DNA from: CAZEAN01 sp964510225
GTDB taxonomy: Bacteria; Planctomycetota; Planctomycetia; Isosphaerales; Isosphaeraceae
Assembly: GCA_964510225.1 (NCBI GenBank)
Contig: CAZEAN010000004.1
Span: 35,556 to 99,555, forward strand
Length of the DNA: 64,000 nucleotides
Direction of reading: 5' to 3'
The notes under the pieces are model-generated. The model saw only the letters and a program-made list of their open reading frames with translations. It made no database searches and had not been told where the DNA came from. The translations under genes were made by a program, and so were the position numbers. How positions within the stretch are numbered: the stretch's first letter is position 1; each line of letters opens with the position of its first letter. This document shows, piece by piece, positions 25,912 to 34,825 of the stretch.

Positions 25912-26847
25912 ATGATTCCGATGATCAGCCGTCGCCACTTCCTTGCCGGTTTAGGAGCATCGGCAGGAGTTGCGCTCGGAAGCGGTTGTGTTGAGGGGGA
26001 ATCGTCCACTCCGGAACTGGTCTGGGGGATTCACGGAACCAAGCCAGGCTGGCTACATAAGCCCCGGGTCGCGGCGTTCGATGCCGAAGATCAACTTTAC
26101 ATCGCCGACCTCACCGACCGGATCCAGGTGTTCGATCGCGACGGGAACTTCCTCCGGCACTGGACCACTCCAGACCTTAACGTCGACGGACCGAGTGGGA
26201 TTACGATCGATCGCTTGGGCCGGGTCCTGGTCGCAGATACTCACTTCTACCGGATCCTCGTCTACAACAGAGATGGAACCCTCCTCTTCCAGGTTGGTGA
26301 TGGCATTCAAGGAACGAGACCCGGGCGATTCGGCTATCCAACCGATGTGGTGATCGATCGTCACGGCTTCTTTTATGTCAGCGAATACGGCGAGAATGAT
26401 CGGATTCAGGTCTTCAGTCCAGAGGGTGAATGGGTCCGACAGTGGGGCGGGCACGGACATCGTCCTGGAGAGTTCCTCAGGCCCACCGCGATCGACATCG
26501 ATGAAGATGACCGAATCTTTGTCGCCGATTCATGCAACCATCGGATACAGATCTTTGAGACCAACGGCAAGTTGGTCGATTACTGGGGATCACGGGGGAC
26601 TCTACCGGGATCGATCGGATATGCCTACGATGTAGCGCTTGGCTCGGGAAACACCCTTTACGTTTGCGAGTACGCAAACAATCGAGTTCAGAAGTTTACC
26701 CGAGAGGGAGAAAGCCTTGGGGTCTGGGGACACGCCGGTCGGGGACCGGGCGAGTTGAACAACCCTTGGGCGTTGGCGGTGGATAGCACCGGGGCCGTCT
26801 CGGTGGTCGACAGCAATAATCATCGGATTCAGCGGTTTCGCCTTTAA
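25912..26847 (+). CDS. exported NHL-repeat protein
   Basis: A 311-residue protein with a twin-arginine-like leader (MISRRHFLAGLGASAGVALG) and a Cys at the end of the leader that might be lipidated, although the lipobox is poor. The mature region consists of six NHL-type repeats of about 45 residues, each with a pattern like FDAEDQLYIADLTDRIQVFD or DDRIFVADSCNHRIQIFETN, which fold as a beta-propeller. ATG 25912 follows AAAGAGCAGG; a second ATG at 25921 is equally near. It is followed 75 bases later by the large VWA gene and may be cotranscribed. Such propellers usually bind proteins or act as lactonases; no catalytic site is evident. Confidence 0.82.
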   Translation: MIPMISRRHFLAGLGASAGVALGSGCVEGESSTPELVWGIHGTKPGWLHKPRVAAFDAEDQLYIADLTDRIQVFDRDGNFLRHWTTPDLNVDGPSGITIDRLGRVLVADTHFYRILVYNRDGTLLFQVGDGIQGTRPGRFGYPTDVVIDRHGFFYVSEYGENDRIQVFSPEGEWVRQWGGHGHRPGEFLRPTAIDIDEDDRIFVADSCNHRIQIFETNGKLVDYWGSRGTLPGSIGYAYDVALGSGNTLYVCEYANNRVQKFTREGESLGVWGHAGRGPGELNNPWALAVDSTGAVSVVDSNNHRIQRFRL

Positions 26848-26922
26848 CCGGGCTTGTCGAGATCGATTGTTCGATCCAACGGATTTTCCGTTTCGACACC
26901 CCGGGGCCGGAGTGGCACGTCC

Positions 26923-29900
26923 ATGTTCCAGTCTCTGACCAACCTCCGACTCGCCTTTCTTGAACCTTGGTGGTTGATCCTCCTTCCTCTCCTCCTGCCG
27001 CCACTTGTCTTCATGAGCGTTCGGAGCCTCGCTGGGCTCGGGAAGTTCCGTCGAGGGTTGGCGATCCTGCTTCGATCAACCGTCATTACCTTGGTCGTAA
27101 TGGCGCTTGCCGATCCGCAACTGGTCCGTCGCAATGACGGCTTGACGACGATCGTCGTCTTCGACACATCACGCTCGATCCCGGGGGACCTCCAGCTTCC
27201 GGTTCTCGATTTCATCAACCAGTCGAGCGATTTGAAAGACCGACCCGATGACCTCTTCGGTGTTATTGCCTTTGGGAAGAACTCCAAAGTAGAACGACCG
27301 CCCGCCCAGTACACCGAACCGGTGACGGGAATCGAAAGCACAATCGACACTGAACACACCGATCTCGGCGGGGCGATCAAACTCGCACTCGCGAGCTTTC
27401 CGCAAGACACTGCGCGGAGGATCGTCGTCGTCTCTGACGGCAACGAGAATCGGGGCGATGCCTACGAACAAGCACTCGCGGCGGCTGCCCTCGGTGTTCA
27501 GATTGATGTACTGCCGATTGATTATCGATACGACCGAGAGGTCTTGATCGAAAAGATCTCGCTACCCCCTGATGTCAAGCGTGGTGAACGGGTCAATGTC
27601 ACGATTGTCGTCCGAGCTGCTGCTCCCGCGCGGGGTCGTCTTGAGATCACTCAGAGGGCCAACGGCTCTACCGTCCCGCTTGATGCCATCGATGTTGAAC
27701 TCCAACGCGGCGTCAACGTCTTCAGCCTTCCGCAAGATATCACCGACCCTGATTTTTACACCTATTCGGCCCAGTTTTACCCCGAACAAGCCTTGATGAC
27801 GGGAGTTCGTGCCGATCGGGCCTCCAACAATGTGGCGGAGGGTTTCACCCAATACCGGGGCGAGGCCAACGTCCTCTTGATCGAAGGAGTCCGCGGTGAG
27901 CACGCCGAACTTGTCGACGCACTCCGCCAGAAAGAACTCAATGTCACCGTCCTCTCCGCAGGTGAAGTAACCGGCGCCGGTGTCGGTGCCGGGGGCGACC
28001 CGCTCCCAAACAACCTCGCTGAACTCCAGAAGTATGACGCCATTCTCTTGGGGAACGTCTCCAAAGATGCGATCAGAGATTCGCTCCAAGATCTGATCGC
28101 GACGGCGGTTCATGACCAAGGGATTGGCCTGATCATGATCGGCGGTGAACGCGGCTTTGGCGCCGGTGGCTGGATGAATTCGCCGATCGAAGAAGCGCTA
28201 CCCGTAAACATGCAGATCCCATCGTTGAAGGTCAAAGGTAAAGCAGCGATGGTGATGATTATGCATGCTTCCGAAATTCCTCAAGGGAATTACTGGCAGA
28301 AAGTAGTCGCCCAGGAAGCCCTCAAGACTCTCTCAAGCTACGACTACGCCGGTCTGCTCCACTGGCAAGGGCAGGAAGCCTGGCTCTTCACACTCCGAGA
28401 AATCGGTTCGAGCAAGAATGCAATGCTCCGCGCGATTGACCGGATGACACCCGGCGACATGCCTGACTTCAATCCCTCGCTTCAGATGGCCGCCCGATCG
28501 CTCCGACAGAAAACGGACGCGATGACCAAGCATTTGATCATCATCAGCGATGGCGACCCAACGCCACCGACAGGGCCCGTCCTCCGACAACTGATCGATG
28601 CAAAGGTCACAGTCACCACCATTCTGACCGCCGCGCACGGCAATGACCCCGGAGCTGCTAGCCTCATGCAGCGGCTCGCCAAGCAGACCAAAGGGCGGTT
28701 CTACAATGTCACAAACCCTCGGGCGCTGCCCAAGATCTATCAAAAGGAAGCCCGACTGATTTCGAGGCCCTTGATCTTTGAGGAACCGATCCGCTGGGAA
28801 CCCACGGTTCAGTATCAGAGCGAGCCACTCCTCGGACTCCCAGACTCACTTCCGACGATCGGTGGTCTCGTCCTCACCAGTGTGAAGGAAAACGAGCTGG
28901 TTGAAGTCCCCCTACTCTCGCCGAGACCGACCGGACAAACCAATCCCCTCCTCGCGCACTGGAATTACGGACTCGGTCGCTCTGTTGCGTTTACGTCAGA
29001 TGCAGGACGGAAATGGACGAGTGATTGGCGTGATTGGGAAAGCTATGCCGCCTTCTGGTCTCAGCTCGTCCGTTGGACGTTACGACCTGTCGATCGAGGC
29101 AATCTCAATGTTTCGCTCCGTCGCGAAGGGGGGACGATCAAAGTTGTCGTCGATGCCCTTGATGAGAACAACGAGTTTCTCAACTTCCTCCAATTCCAAG
29201 GAAACGTGAATCGGCCAGACCAAGGTCAAGGTGACAATGCCGGATCGATCGAACTCGAACAGATCGCGCCAGGCAAATATGAAGGGATCGTCGAGAACGC
29301 CGAAGCCCGAGGGAATTACTTTGTCACGCTCGGCTATCGAGGACCGGACGGTAAGCAAGGGGTGATCACGACAGGTGTGGCCGTCCCCTACTCCGACGAA
29401 TACCGGGACCTTCGGTCGGACCCTTCAACCCTCGAGACCATCGCCAACGCCACCGAAGGGCAGATCCACACTTGGGTGGAAGGTGCTGAAGGACGTCCGG
29501 ACGGCGCCCGGACTGCCGTCGTGGCCGATATCTTCCGTCGGGATCGCCAAATTGACCCGCCGAAAACCTTCCGGCCGATCTGGCACCTCTTGCTCTGGAG
29601 TGCCGCCTTCCTCTTCCTCTTCGATGTTGCCGTTCGTCGGATTGCCCCTGACATGGACCGGATCCGTCGAAACATCACCGATGGTTGGCAGAAACTCCGG
29701 GGTCAAGAAGTCGCGCCTCGGCAGGATTACCTGGAAAAGCTCCGGAACAAGAAGGCCGAGGTCAACGAACAGATGGACCGGACGCGCGCAGCGACCCGGT
29801 TCGAGGCTCCGACCAATCCTGATCCGAATGGCGCGACGCCGTCAACAGCCGCGTTCGACTCGTCAGACGATCCCCTCCGAGAATCGAGCGCGATCCCGAG

Positions 29901-30051
29901 AGCAGGCTCAACCACGTCGACAACACCCGGTGGCCTCGCACCGAGCAGGCCAGATCCAGGACCCCAAGAGCCAGAGAGCTACACCAATCGACTCCTGAAA
30001 GCGAAGAAGAAGGTCTGGGAAGACCGGCAGAAAGAAGAGGGAGGGGCTTGA
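26923..30051 (+). CDS. large VWA membrane protein with GATase1-like and second VWA-like regions
   Basis: A 1042-residue membrane protein, first in a MoxR-type operon. It begins with two spans (residues 17-33 and 48-64), then a von Willebrand A domain with the metal site VVFDTSRSIPGDLQ at residue 81. Around residues 370-450 the segment IGLIMIGGERGFGAGGWMNS resembles the glutamine-amidotransferase-like module found in such planctomycete and proteobacterial proteins. A further VWA-like part includes KHLIIISDGDPTPPTGPVLR. One span near residue 900 (WHLLLWSAAFLFLFDVAVRR) and a charged, Pro/Ser-rich tail end the protein. ATG 26923 follows GGAGTGG. Likely works with the MoxR ATPase in envelope protein assembly or folding. 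Confidence 0.85.
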   Translation: MFQSLTNLRLAFLEPWWLILLPLLLPPLVFMSVRSLAGLGKFRRGLAILLRSTVITLVVMALADPQLVRRNDGLTTIVVFDTSRSIPGDLQLPVLDFINQSSDLKDRPDDLFGVIAFGKNSKVERPPAQYTEPVTGIESTIDTEHTDLGGAIKLALASFPQDTARRIVVVSDGNENRGDAYEQALAAAALGVQIDVLPIDYRYDREVLIEKISLPPDVKRGERVNVTIVVRAAAPARGRLEITQRANGSTVPLDAIDVELQRGVNVFSLPQDITDPDFYTYSAQFYPEQALMTGVRADRASNNVAEGFTQYRGEANVLLIEGVRGEHAELVDALRQKELNVTVLSAGEVTGAGVGAGGDPLPNNLAELQKYDAILLGNVSKDAIRDSLQDLIATAVHDQGIGLIMIGGERGFGAGGWMNSPIEEALPVNMQIPSLKVKGKAAMVMIMHASEIPQGNYWQKVVAQEALKTLSSYDYAGLLHWQGQEAWLFTLREIGSSKNAMLRAIDRMTPGDMPDFNPSLQMAARSLRQKTDAMTKHLIIISDGDPTPPTGPVLRQLIDAKVTVTTILTAAHGNDPGAASLMQRLAKQTKGRFYNVTNPRALPKIYQKEARLISRPLIFEEPIRWEPTVQYQSEPLLGLPDSLPTIGGLVLTSVKENELVEVPLLSPRPTGQTNPLLAHWNYGLGRSVAFTSDAGRKWTSDWRDWESYAAFWSQLVRWTLRPVDRGNLNVSLRREGGTIKVVVDALDENNEFLNFLQFQGNVNRPDQGQGDNAGSIELEQIAPGKYEGIVENAEARGNYFVTLGYRGPDGKQGVITTGVAVPYSDEYRDLRSDPSTLETIANATEGQIHTWVEGAEGRPDGARTAVVADIFRRDRQIDPPKTFRPIWHLLLWSAAFLFLFDVAVRRIAPDMDRIRRNITDGWQKLRGQEVAPRQDYLEKLRNKKAEVNEQMDRTRAATRFEAPTNPDPNGATPSTAAFDSSDDPLRESSAIPRAGSTTSTTPGGLAPSRPDPGPQEPESYTNRLLKAKKKVWEDRQKEEGGA

Positions 30052-30208
30052 TCTCCGCCTCTCCTCAGTCGTCCGACTTCTTTGAGCATGGCTGTTCGAC
30101 TGACTGTTCGACAATGACTCCGCGAGATGTTCCAACGTAATCGCGACAACTGCGGACTGACCCACCGAGGTCGGCTGCAATCCTCCGCCTTTTCCCCGAG
30201 ATTGATCT

Positions 30209-31258
30209 ATGAGCCTTGACATCAGCAAGAATCCATCTGAACCCGTTGACGAGTCGATGGAATCGAGAGCCCAAGAGTTCCGCGAGGTGTACAACCGGGT
30301 CCGCGCTGAAGTCGGAAAGGTGATTGTCGGACACGAGGAAATCGTTCACGGTGTCCTGACTTGCCTCTTCGTGGGTGGTCACGCATTGCTCGAAGGAGTC
30401 CCCGGACTCGGTAAGACTCTCCTGGTCCGAACCCTTGCCGATGCCGTCTCCTTGGATTTTAGTCGGATCCAATTCACTCCCGACCTGATGCCAGCGGACA
30501 TCATCGGGACCAACGTCGTGATGGAGAGCCCCGACGGTCGTCGGATGTTCGAATTCCAGAAGGGGCCGCTCTTCTCTCAGATTGTGCTTGCGGACGAAAT
30601 CAACCGGGCAACACCGAAGACACAGTCAGCGTTGCTCGAAGCCATGCAGGAAAAGTCCGTGACAGTCGGCGGGACCATCCACCAGCTTCAGCAACCTTTC
30701 TTCGTTCTCGCGACCCAGAACCCGATCGAGCAGGAAGGAACCTATCCACTTCCTGAAGCACAGCTCGACCGCTTCTTCTTCAAACTCGTCGTCGGCTACT
30801 CGACCCGAGAGGAACTAGCGACCATTCTCGATCGGACAACCCGAGGGGAGTCGCCCAGGGCAGAGAAAGCAATCGACGGTGAAACTCTCTTGCGGTTCCA
30901 GTCTCTGGTCCGCGAAGTCATCATCGCCCCTCATGTCCAGGATTATGCGATCCGACTCTCCTTAGCGACCCACCCCGAAGGTCCTCATGCCGTCGACATT
31001 ACCAACCAATACATCCGATGGGGTACCAGCCCCCGAGGGGTTCAAACGCTCGTCCTCGCTGCCAAGGTCCGGGCGCTCTTAGACGGTCGCTATAATGTCA
31101 GTTTCGAAGACCTCCGTCGGGTCTACCTCCCAAGCCTCCGACACCGGGTCCTCCTCAATTTCGAGGCTCAGGCCGAAGGGGTGGAGTCTGATGAAGTCCT
31201 CTTGAAGGTTCTTGATGCCGTCTCAGAGAAAGCAGAAGAACCTGTCGCCGCAGCCTAA
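30209..31258 (+). CDS. MoxR-family AAA+ ATPase
   Basis: A 349-residue AAA+ chaperone-like ATPase. Walker A is LLEGVPGLGKTLLVRTLA, Walker B IVLADEINRATPKTQSALLE, and sensor 1 VLATQNPIEQEGTYPLPEAQ with the following LDRFFFKL block, all diagnostic of MoxR. MoxR proteins act with VWA-domain partners in cofactor insertion or complex assembly; here VWA proteins flank it on both sides and a DUF58 protein follows, the classic arrangement. It lies 157 bases after the first VWA gene and 23 bases before a small membrane protein gene. Confidence 0.95.
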   Translation: MSLDISKNPSEPVDESMESRAQEFREVYNRVRAEVGKVIVGHEEIVHGVLTCLFVGGHALLEGVPGLGKTLLVRTLADAVSLDFSRIQFTPDLMPADIIGTNVVMESPDGRRMFEFQKGPLFSQIVLADEINRATPKTQSALLEAMQEKSVTVGGTIHQLQQPFFVLATQNPIEQEGTYPLPEAQLDRFFFKLVVGYSTREELATILDRTTRGESPRAEKAIDGETLLRFQSLVREVIIAPHVQDYAIRLSLATHPEGPHAVDITNQYIRWGTSPRGVQTLVLAAKVRALLDGRYNVSFEDLRRVYLPSLRHRVLLNFEAQAEGVESDEVLLKVLDAVSEKAEEPVAAA

Positions 31259-31281
31259 AGTCCGGCTTCTCTCAACCCACG

Positions 31282-31665
31282 ATGATTGACCCGATGAGTA
31301 CGAACCACGACATCTACGACCCGCCGCCTAGTACGGTTTCGTACCTCTCGGCGCCCTATGAACCGCTCCAGTTCACTCGGCTCGACCTGATCTGTCTCGC
31401 GTTCCTGTTCGTGATCGTGGTCGGGCTTGCTATTCCAGCGTTTTTCTTCGACCTCATCTTGGGGCTTCTCGTCCTGATTGGGGGCTCCCTGGTCACGCTT
31501 GAAAGTTGGTACACCGCACTTGGGTTCCTGAGCCGGTTTCCAAGCAAAGGCCCCTGGGGGCGGCTCGGGATCATGGCCGCCGCGCTAATCCCTTGGATTG
31601 TCGGTCTCGGTCTCTCGGCGGCCTTGATGATTGGGCTCTTTGCCTGGACCGAACTAGCCGTTTAG
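31282..31665 (+). CDS. small membrane protein of the MoxR-DUF58 operon
   Basis: A 127-residue protein with a hydrophilic N-terminus (residues 1-35) and three hydrophobic stretches: LDLICLAFLFVIVVGLAIPA with FFFDLILGLLVLIGGSLVTL, and a last one AALIPWIVGLGLSAALMIGL. No family was recognised. It sits 23 bases after moxR and 67 before the DUF58 gene in the same direction, so it is very likely cotranscribed and part of the same membrane complex. A second ATG five codons in (31294) is an alternative start. Confidence 0.65.
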   Translation: MIDPMSTNHDIYDPPPSTVSYLSAPYEPLQFTRLDLICLAFLFVIVVGLAIPAFFFDLILGLLVLIGGSLVTLESWYTALGFLSRFPSKGPWGRLGIMAAALIPWIVGLGLSAALMIGLFAWTELAV

Positions 31666-31732
31666 GTGTTATCGATCTTGCCTCTCTCTCAATAACAAGC
31701 GAGTCGACCGCGCAAATCCTGGGAGCAACTTC

Positions 31733-32629
31733 ATGCCGGCCGAGGCGACCAAACAACCGTTGCTCGACCCTCAGTTTCTCAACAAGCTTGAGCAACTTGA
31801 GTTAGTCAGTCGGAAAATCTTCGTCGGTAAGATGAAGGGGGAGCGCCGAAGTAAGCGTCGAGGGTCATCGGTCGAGTTCGCCGATCACCGGAACTATACT
31901 GTCGGTGATGACCTCCGTCACATCGATTGGAACGTCTACGGGCGGCTCGATCGCCTCTTCTTGAAGCTTTTTCTCGAAGAAGAAGATCTACACGTCTACG
32001 TTTTGCTGGATAACAGCCTCTCGATGGATTTTGGCGAGCCAACGAAACTTCACTACGGCAAGCAGGTTGCAGCGGCATTGGCGTTCGTGGGACTCGTCAA
32101 TTACGACCGTGTCGTGCTCGACTCCTTCGACGTCACGTTGCAGCCAGGACTCTCCCGGGTCCGTGGTCGGGGACAGATGTGGCGGGTCGTTCAATATCTC
32201 GACGGCATCGAAGCATCCGGTCGCGGCAACCTCACTGCCTCGATCCGTGAGTTCGCGATCCGACACTCTGGGAAGGGGATCGTGATCGTCATCTCCGACT
32301 TCATGGAGAAAGCAGGCTACGAGGATGCCTTGCGCTATTTGCTCGCCCGGAATATGGACATCTATGTCGTCCAGGTCCTCAGTCAAGAAGAAGTAGAGCC
32401 AGAGCTGACCGGCGACCTCCGATTGATCGATGCTGAGGATGATGATCTTGCTGAGATTACAGTAAGTGCCCCACTCTTGAAGCGTTACAAAGAGAATTTG
32501 CGTGCTTATGTCGGTGGTTTCAAAGATTGGTGTACGAGACGAGGGATCGCCCACATTTTCACGACCAATCAGGAACCGTTCGACAAACTAATTCTCAACT
32601 ACCTCCGCGAGCGAGGGCTCGTGAAGTAA
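31733..32629 (+). CDS. DUF58-domain protein (VWA-like, MoxR partner)
   Basis: A 298-residue protein matching the DUF58 family: early R-x-G-S-S-V-E-F-x-D-H-R-N-Y-x-x-G-D-D block (RRGSSVEFADHRNYTVGDDL), then RHIDWNVYGRLDRLFLKLFL, then the VWA-like metal motif LLDNSLSMDFGEPTK. These proteins are the usual partners of MoxR ATPases. No membrane helix is present, unlike some DUF58 proteins. Position between the small membrane protein and the BatA-like VWA gene completes the operon. Confidence 0.92.
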   Translation: MPAEATKQPLLDPQFLNKLEQLELVSRKIFVGKMKGERRSKRRGSSVEFADHRNYTVGDDLRHIDWNVYGRLDRLFLKLFLEEEDLHVYVLLDNSLSMDFGEPTKLHYGKQVAAALAFVGLVNYDRVVLDSFDVTLQPGLSRVRGRGQMWRVVQYLDGIEASGRGNLTASIREFAIRHSGKGIVIVISDFMEKAGYEDALRYLLARNMDIYVVQVLSQEEVEPELTGDLRLIDAEDDDLAEITVSAPLLKRYKENLRAYVGGFKDWCTRRGIAHIFTTNQEPFDKLILNYLRERGLVK

Positions 32630-32684
32630 GCCCACAAATCAACCGCTTCGGAAGGGCCAACTGCCCCTTTGGAGACCATCTCCG

Positions 32685-34808
32685 ATGCTCGTGCCGATTG
32701 CACAAAGCAACCCGTTCTCTTGGCTGAAGCTCCAATTGGATCCTCCAGTTTCTTGGGCGGAAGGTCCTGTCTTCTGGTCGGTCTTGGCTGGAATCCCGGT
32801 CTCAATCATTCTCCTCTACTTTCTGAAGCTCCGTCGACGCCCACTCCAAGTTCCGAGCACGTTCCTCTGGCGTCAGAGTATTGAAGACCTCCATGTGAAC
32901 AGCCTCTTTCAACGGCTCCGTCGTAACCTCCTCCTCTTCTTGCAACTCCTTGCAGTCTTCCTGGTAATCTTCTCCCTTCTGGGACCTCAGCTTCAGGGAA
33001 GCGCAAAATTCGGACAACGCTATATTCTGGCGATCGACAATTCCGCAAGCATGTCTGCTACCGATGTCCGACCTAGTCGACTTGAAATCGCGAAGAATCG
33101 GGCTCTTAAGATCGTCGACTCGATGGGGTCTGGCGACCTCGCGATGGTGATCTCCTTTTCCGACGCAGCGCGGGTGGTCTCGACCTACACAGGTAACAAA
33201 ACCCAACTCCGGGAACGAATCGAATCGATCCAGCCGGTCCGCCAGAGCACCTCACTCCGGGAAGCCTTGGAGGTCGCCGCTGGACTCGCGAATCCTTCCA
33301 AGCAGTATGGTGAGGGTGAAGTCGCTTCCGAGGTACAGCCGCCTCGACTCTTGATCTATACCGACGGCGGCTTCCCGGACGTGAAAGGGTTCAGTCTTGG
33401 GAACCTGAAGCCAGAGCTAATCGTCCTCGGTCAGGAGTCTGATCGCGACGAACCCAATGCAGAGGAAGAAGACGAAGCGAGCGCTCCGCCGTCGAATAAC
33501 ATTGCCCTCTTGGCGCTCCAGACAGCGAGGAACGAGGATCAGCCCGACCAGCTCCAGCTCTTTGGACGAACCCAGAACTATCGGAACGAAGACACGGTCG
33601 TCAACCTCCGACTCTACCGTCACGAGCTGGACAATGAAGACGGTCGTGGCCGCTTCATTGATGCCATCGAACTCGAGATCCCCGCCCGAGAATCGCGTGC
33701 CTTCAAGTTTGACCTACTTGATACCGGCGCTGTTGGTCTTGAGGTGCAACTCGACGTCGATGACGATCTCGAACAAGACAACCGAGCATACGCCGCGATC
33801 GGTCGGCCCCGCCAAGCTCGGGTCCTCGTAGTAACTCCGGGGAATCGCTATCTCCTTAATGCTCTCGGAACAGCGATCGCGAGTGACACTGCCGAGTACA
33901 GTGTGATCGATCCCGATGAGCTTGAGACTTCCGAAATCGAACGCGGGCTTGCGGCTGGGATCTACGACCTGATCATCTTCGATCGAGTCCGACCGAAGTC
34001 ACCTCCGGCTTGTAATACGCTGTACTTCGGGGTCATGCCCCCTGATCCTTCCTACGAGGAAGCCGAGAGGGTCCAGAATCCGATCATCCTCGATTGGGAT
34101 ATTGGGCACCCGATGCTCCAGTACATCCGCGATCTCTCCCTCGTCCTCGTCGGTGAAGCACTTGTTGTCGAACCACCCCCCGGTTCGAGTTCGCTGATCG
34201 AGAGCAACCAAGGGACACTGGGGTTCGTCGCACCTCGGGAAGGCTTCTCTGACGCTGTCGTCGGGTTTGCGATCTACAACCAGGAAGACAAACTCAACAC
34301 GACCTGGCAGACTCTCTACAGCTACCCGATCTTCCTCTTCAACAGCCTTCGATTCCTCGGGAATGTTCAAGATGATCTTGGGGAAGAACTGAAACAGCCA
34401 GGCGTTCCCGTCGTTTTGCGTTCTGATCCGACGGTCGACCAGATTGAGGTCAAAGGTCCTGATGGTCGAACTTCGAAACTCGATCGGTCCAATCAAGGGA
34501 CGTTCGTGTTCAACGGAGCAGCCGAGCCTGGGCTCTATCGGGTTTCATGGGACGATACGGTCCAAACCGCCTTCGCTGTCAATCTCTTCGATTCTAGGGA
34601 AAGCAACATCGCGCCCCGAGGAATCGCTCCCGAAGGACTCTCTGAGACCGAAGCCTCAAGCCGCGCGATCAATATCGGCTTCGTCGAACTCGAAGGGCAA
34701 CGGCAATCGAAACCCGCTCGACTCGATCGTTGGTGGTGGTTCGCACTCGCGGCGCTCGGGATCTTGATTCTCGAATGGTATATCTACAACCGCCGCGTTT
34801 ACATCTGA
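32685..34808 (+). CDS. BatA-like VWA membrane protein
   Basis: A 707-residue protein with the aerotolerance-regulator N-terminal region: a helix VFWSVLAGIPVSIILLYFLK and the following KLRRRPLQVPSTFLWRQSIE, then a second helix LLLFLQLLAVFLVIFSLLGP. The VWA domain follows with an intact metal site YILAIDNSASMSATDV. A long beta-rich extracytoplasmic part extends to a last helix WWWFALAALGILILEWYIYN near the C-terminus. It is the last gene of the operon, 55 bases after DUF58, and ends convergent with the metalloprotease candidate. Role as in other Bat/MoxR systems: envelope or respiratory complex maintenance, by family analogy. Confidence 0.88.
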   Translation: MLVPIAQSNPFSWLKLQLDPPVSWAEGPVFWSVLAGIPVSIILLYFLKLRRRPLQVPSTFLWRQSIEDLHVNSLFQRLRRNLLLFLQLLAVFLVIFSLLGPQLQGSAKFGQRYILAIDNSASMSATDVRPSRLEIAKNRALKIVDSMGSGDLAMVISFSDAARVVSTYTGNKTQLRERIESIQPVRQSTSLREALEVAAGLANPSKQYGEGEVASEVQPPRLLIYTDGGFPDVKGFSLGNLKPELIVLGQESDRDEPNAEEEDEASAPPSNNIALLALQTARNEDQPDQLQLFGRTQNYRNEDTVVNLRLYRHELDNEDGRGRFIDAIELEIPARESRAFKFDLLDTGAVGLEVQLDVDDDLEQDNRAYAAIGRPRQARVLVVTPGNRYLLNALGTAIASDTAEYSVIDPDELETSEIERGLAAGIYDLIIFDRVRPKSPPACNTLYFGVMPPDPSYEEAERVQNPIILDWDIGHPMLQYIRDLSLVLVGEALVVEPPPGSSSLIESNQGTLGFVAPREGFSDAVVGFAIYNQEDKLNTTWQTLYSYPIFLFNSLRFLGNVQDDLGEELKQPGVPVVLRSDPTVDQIEVKGPDGRTSKLDRSNQGTFVFNGAAEPGLYRVSWDDTVQTAFAVNLFDSRESNIAPRGIAPEGLSETEASSRAINIGFVELEGQRQSKPARLDRWWWFALAALGILILEWYIYNRRVYI

Positions 34809-34825
34809 GTCGAAACATGATCGGC

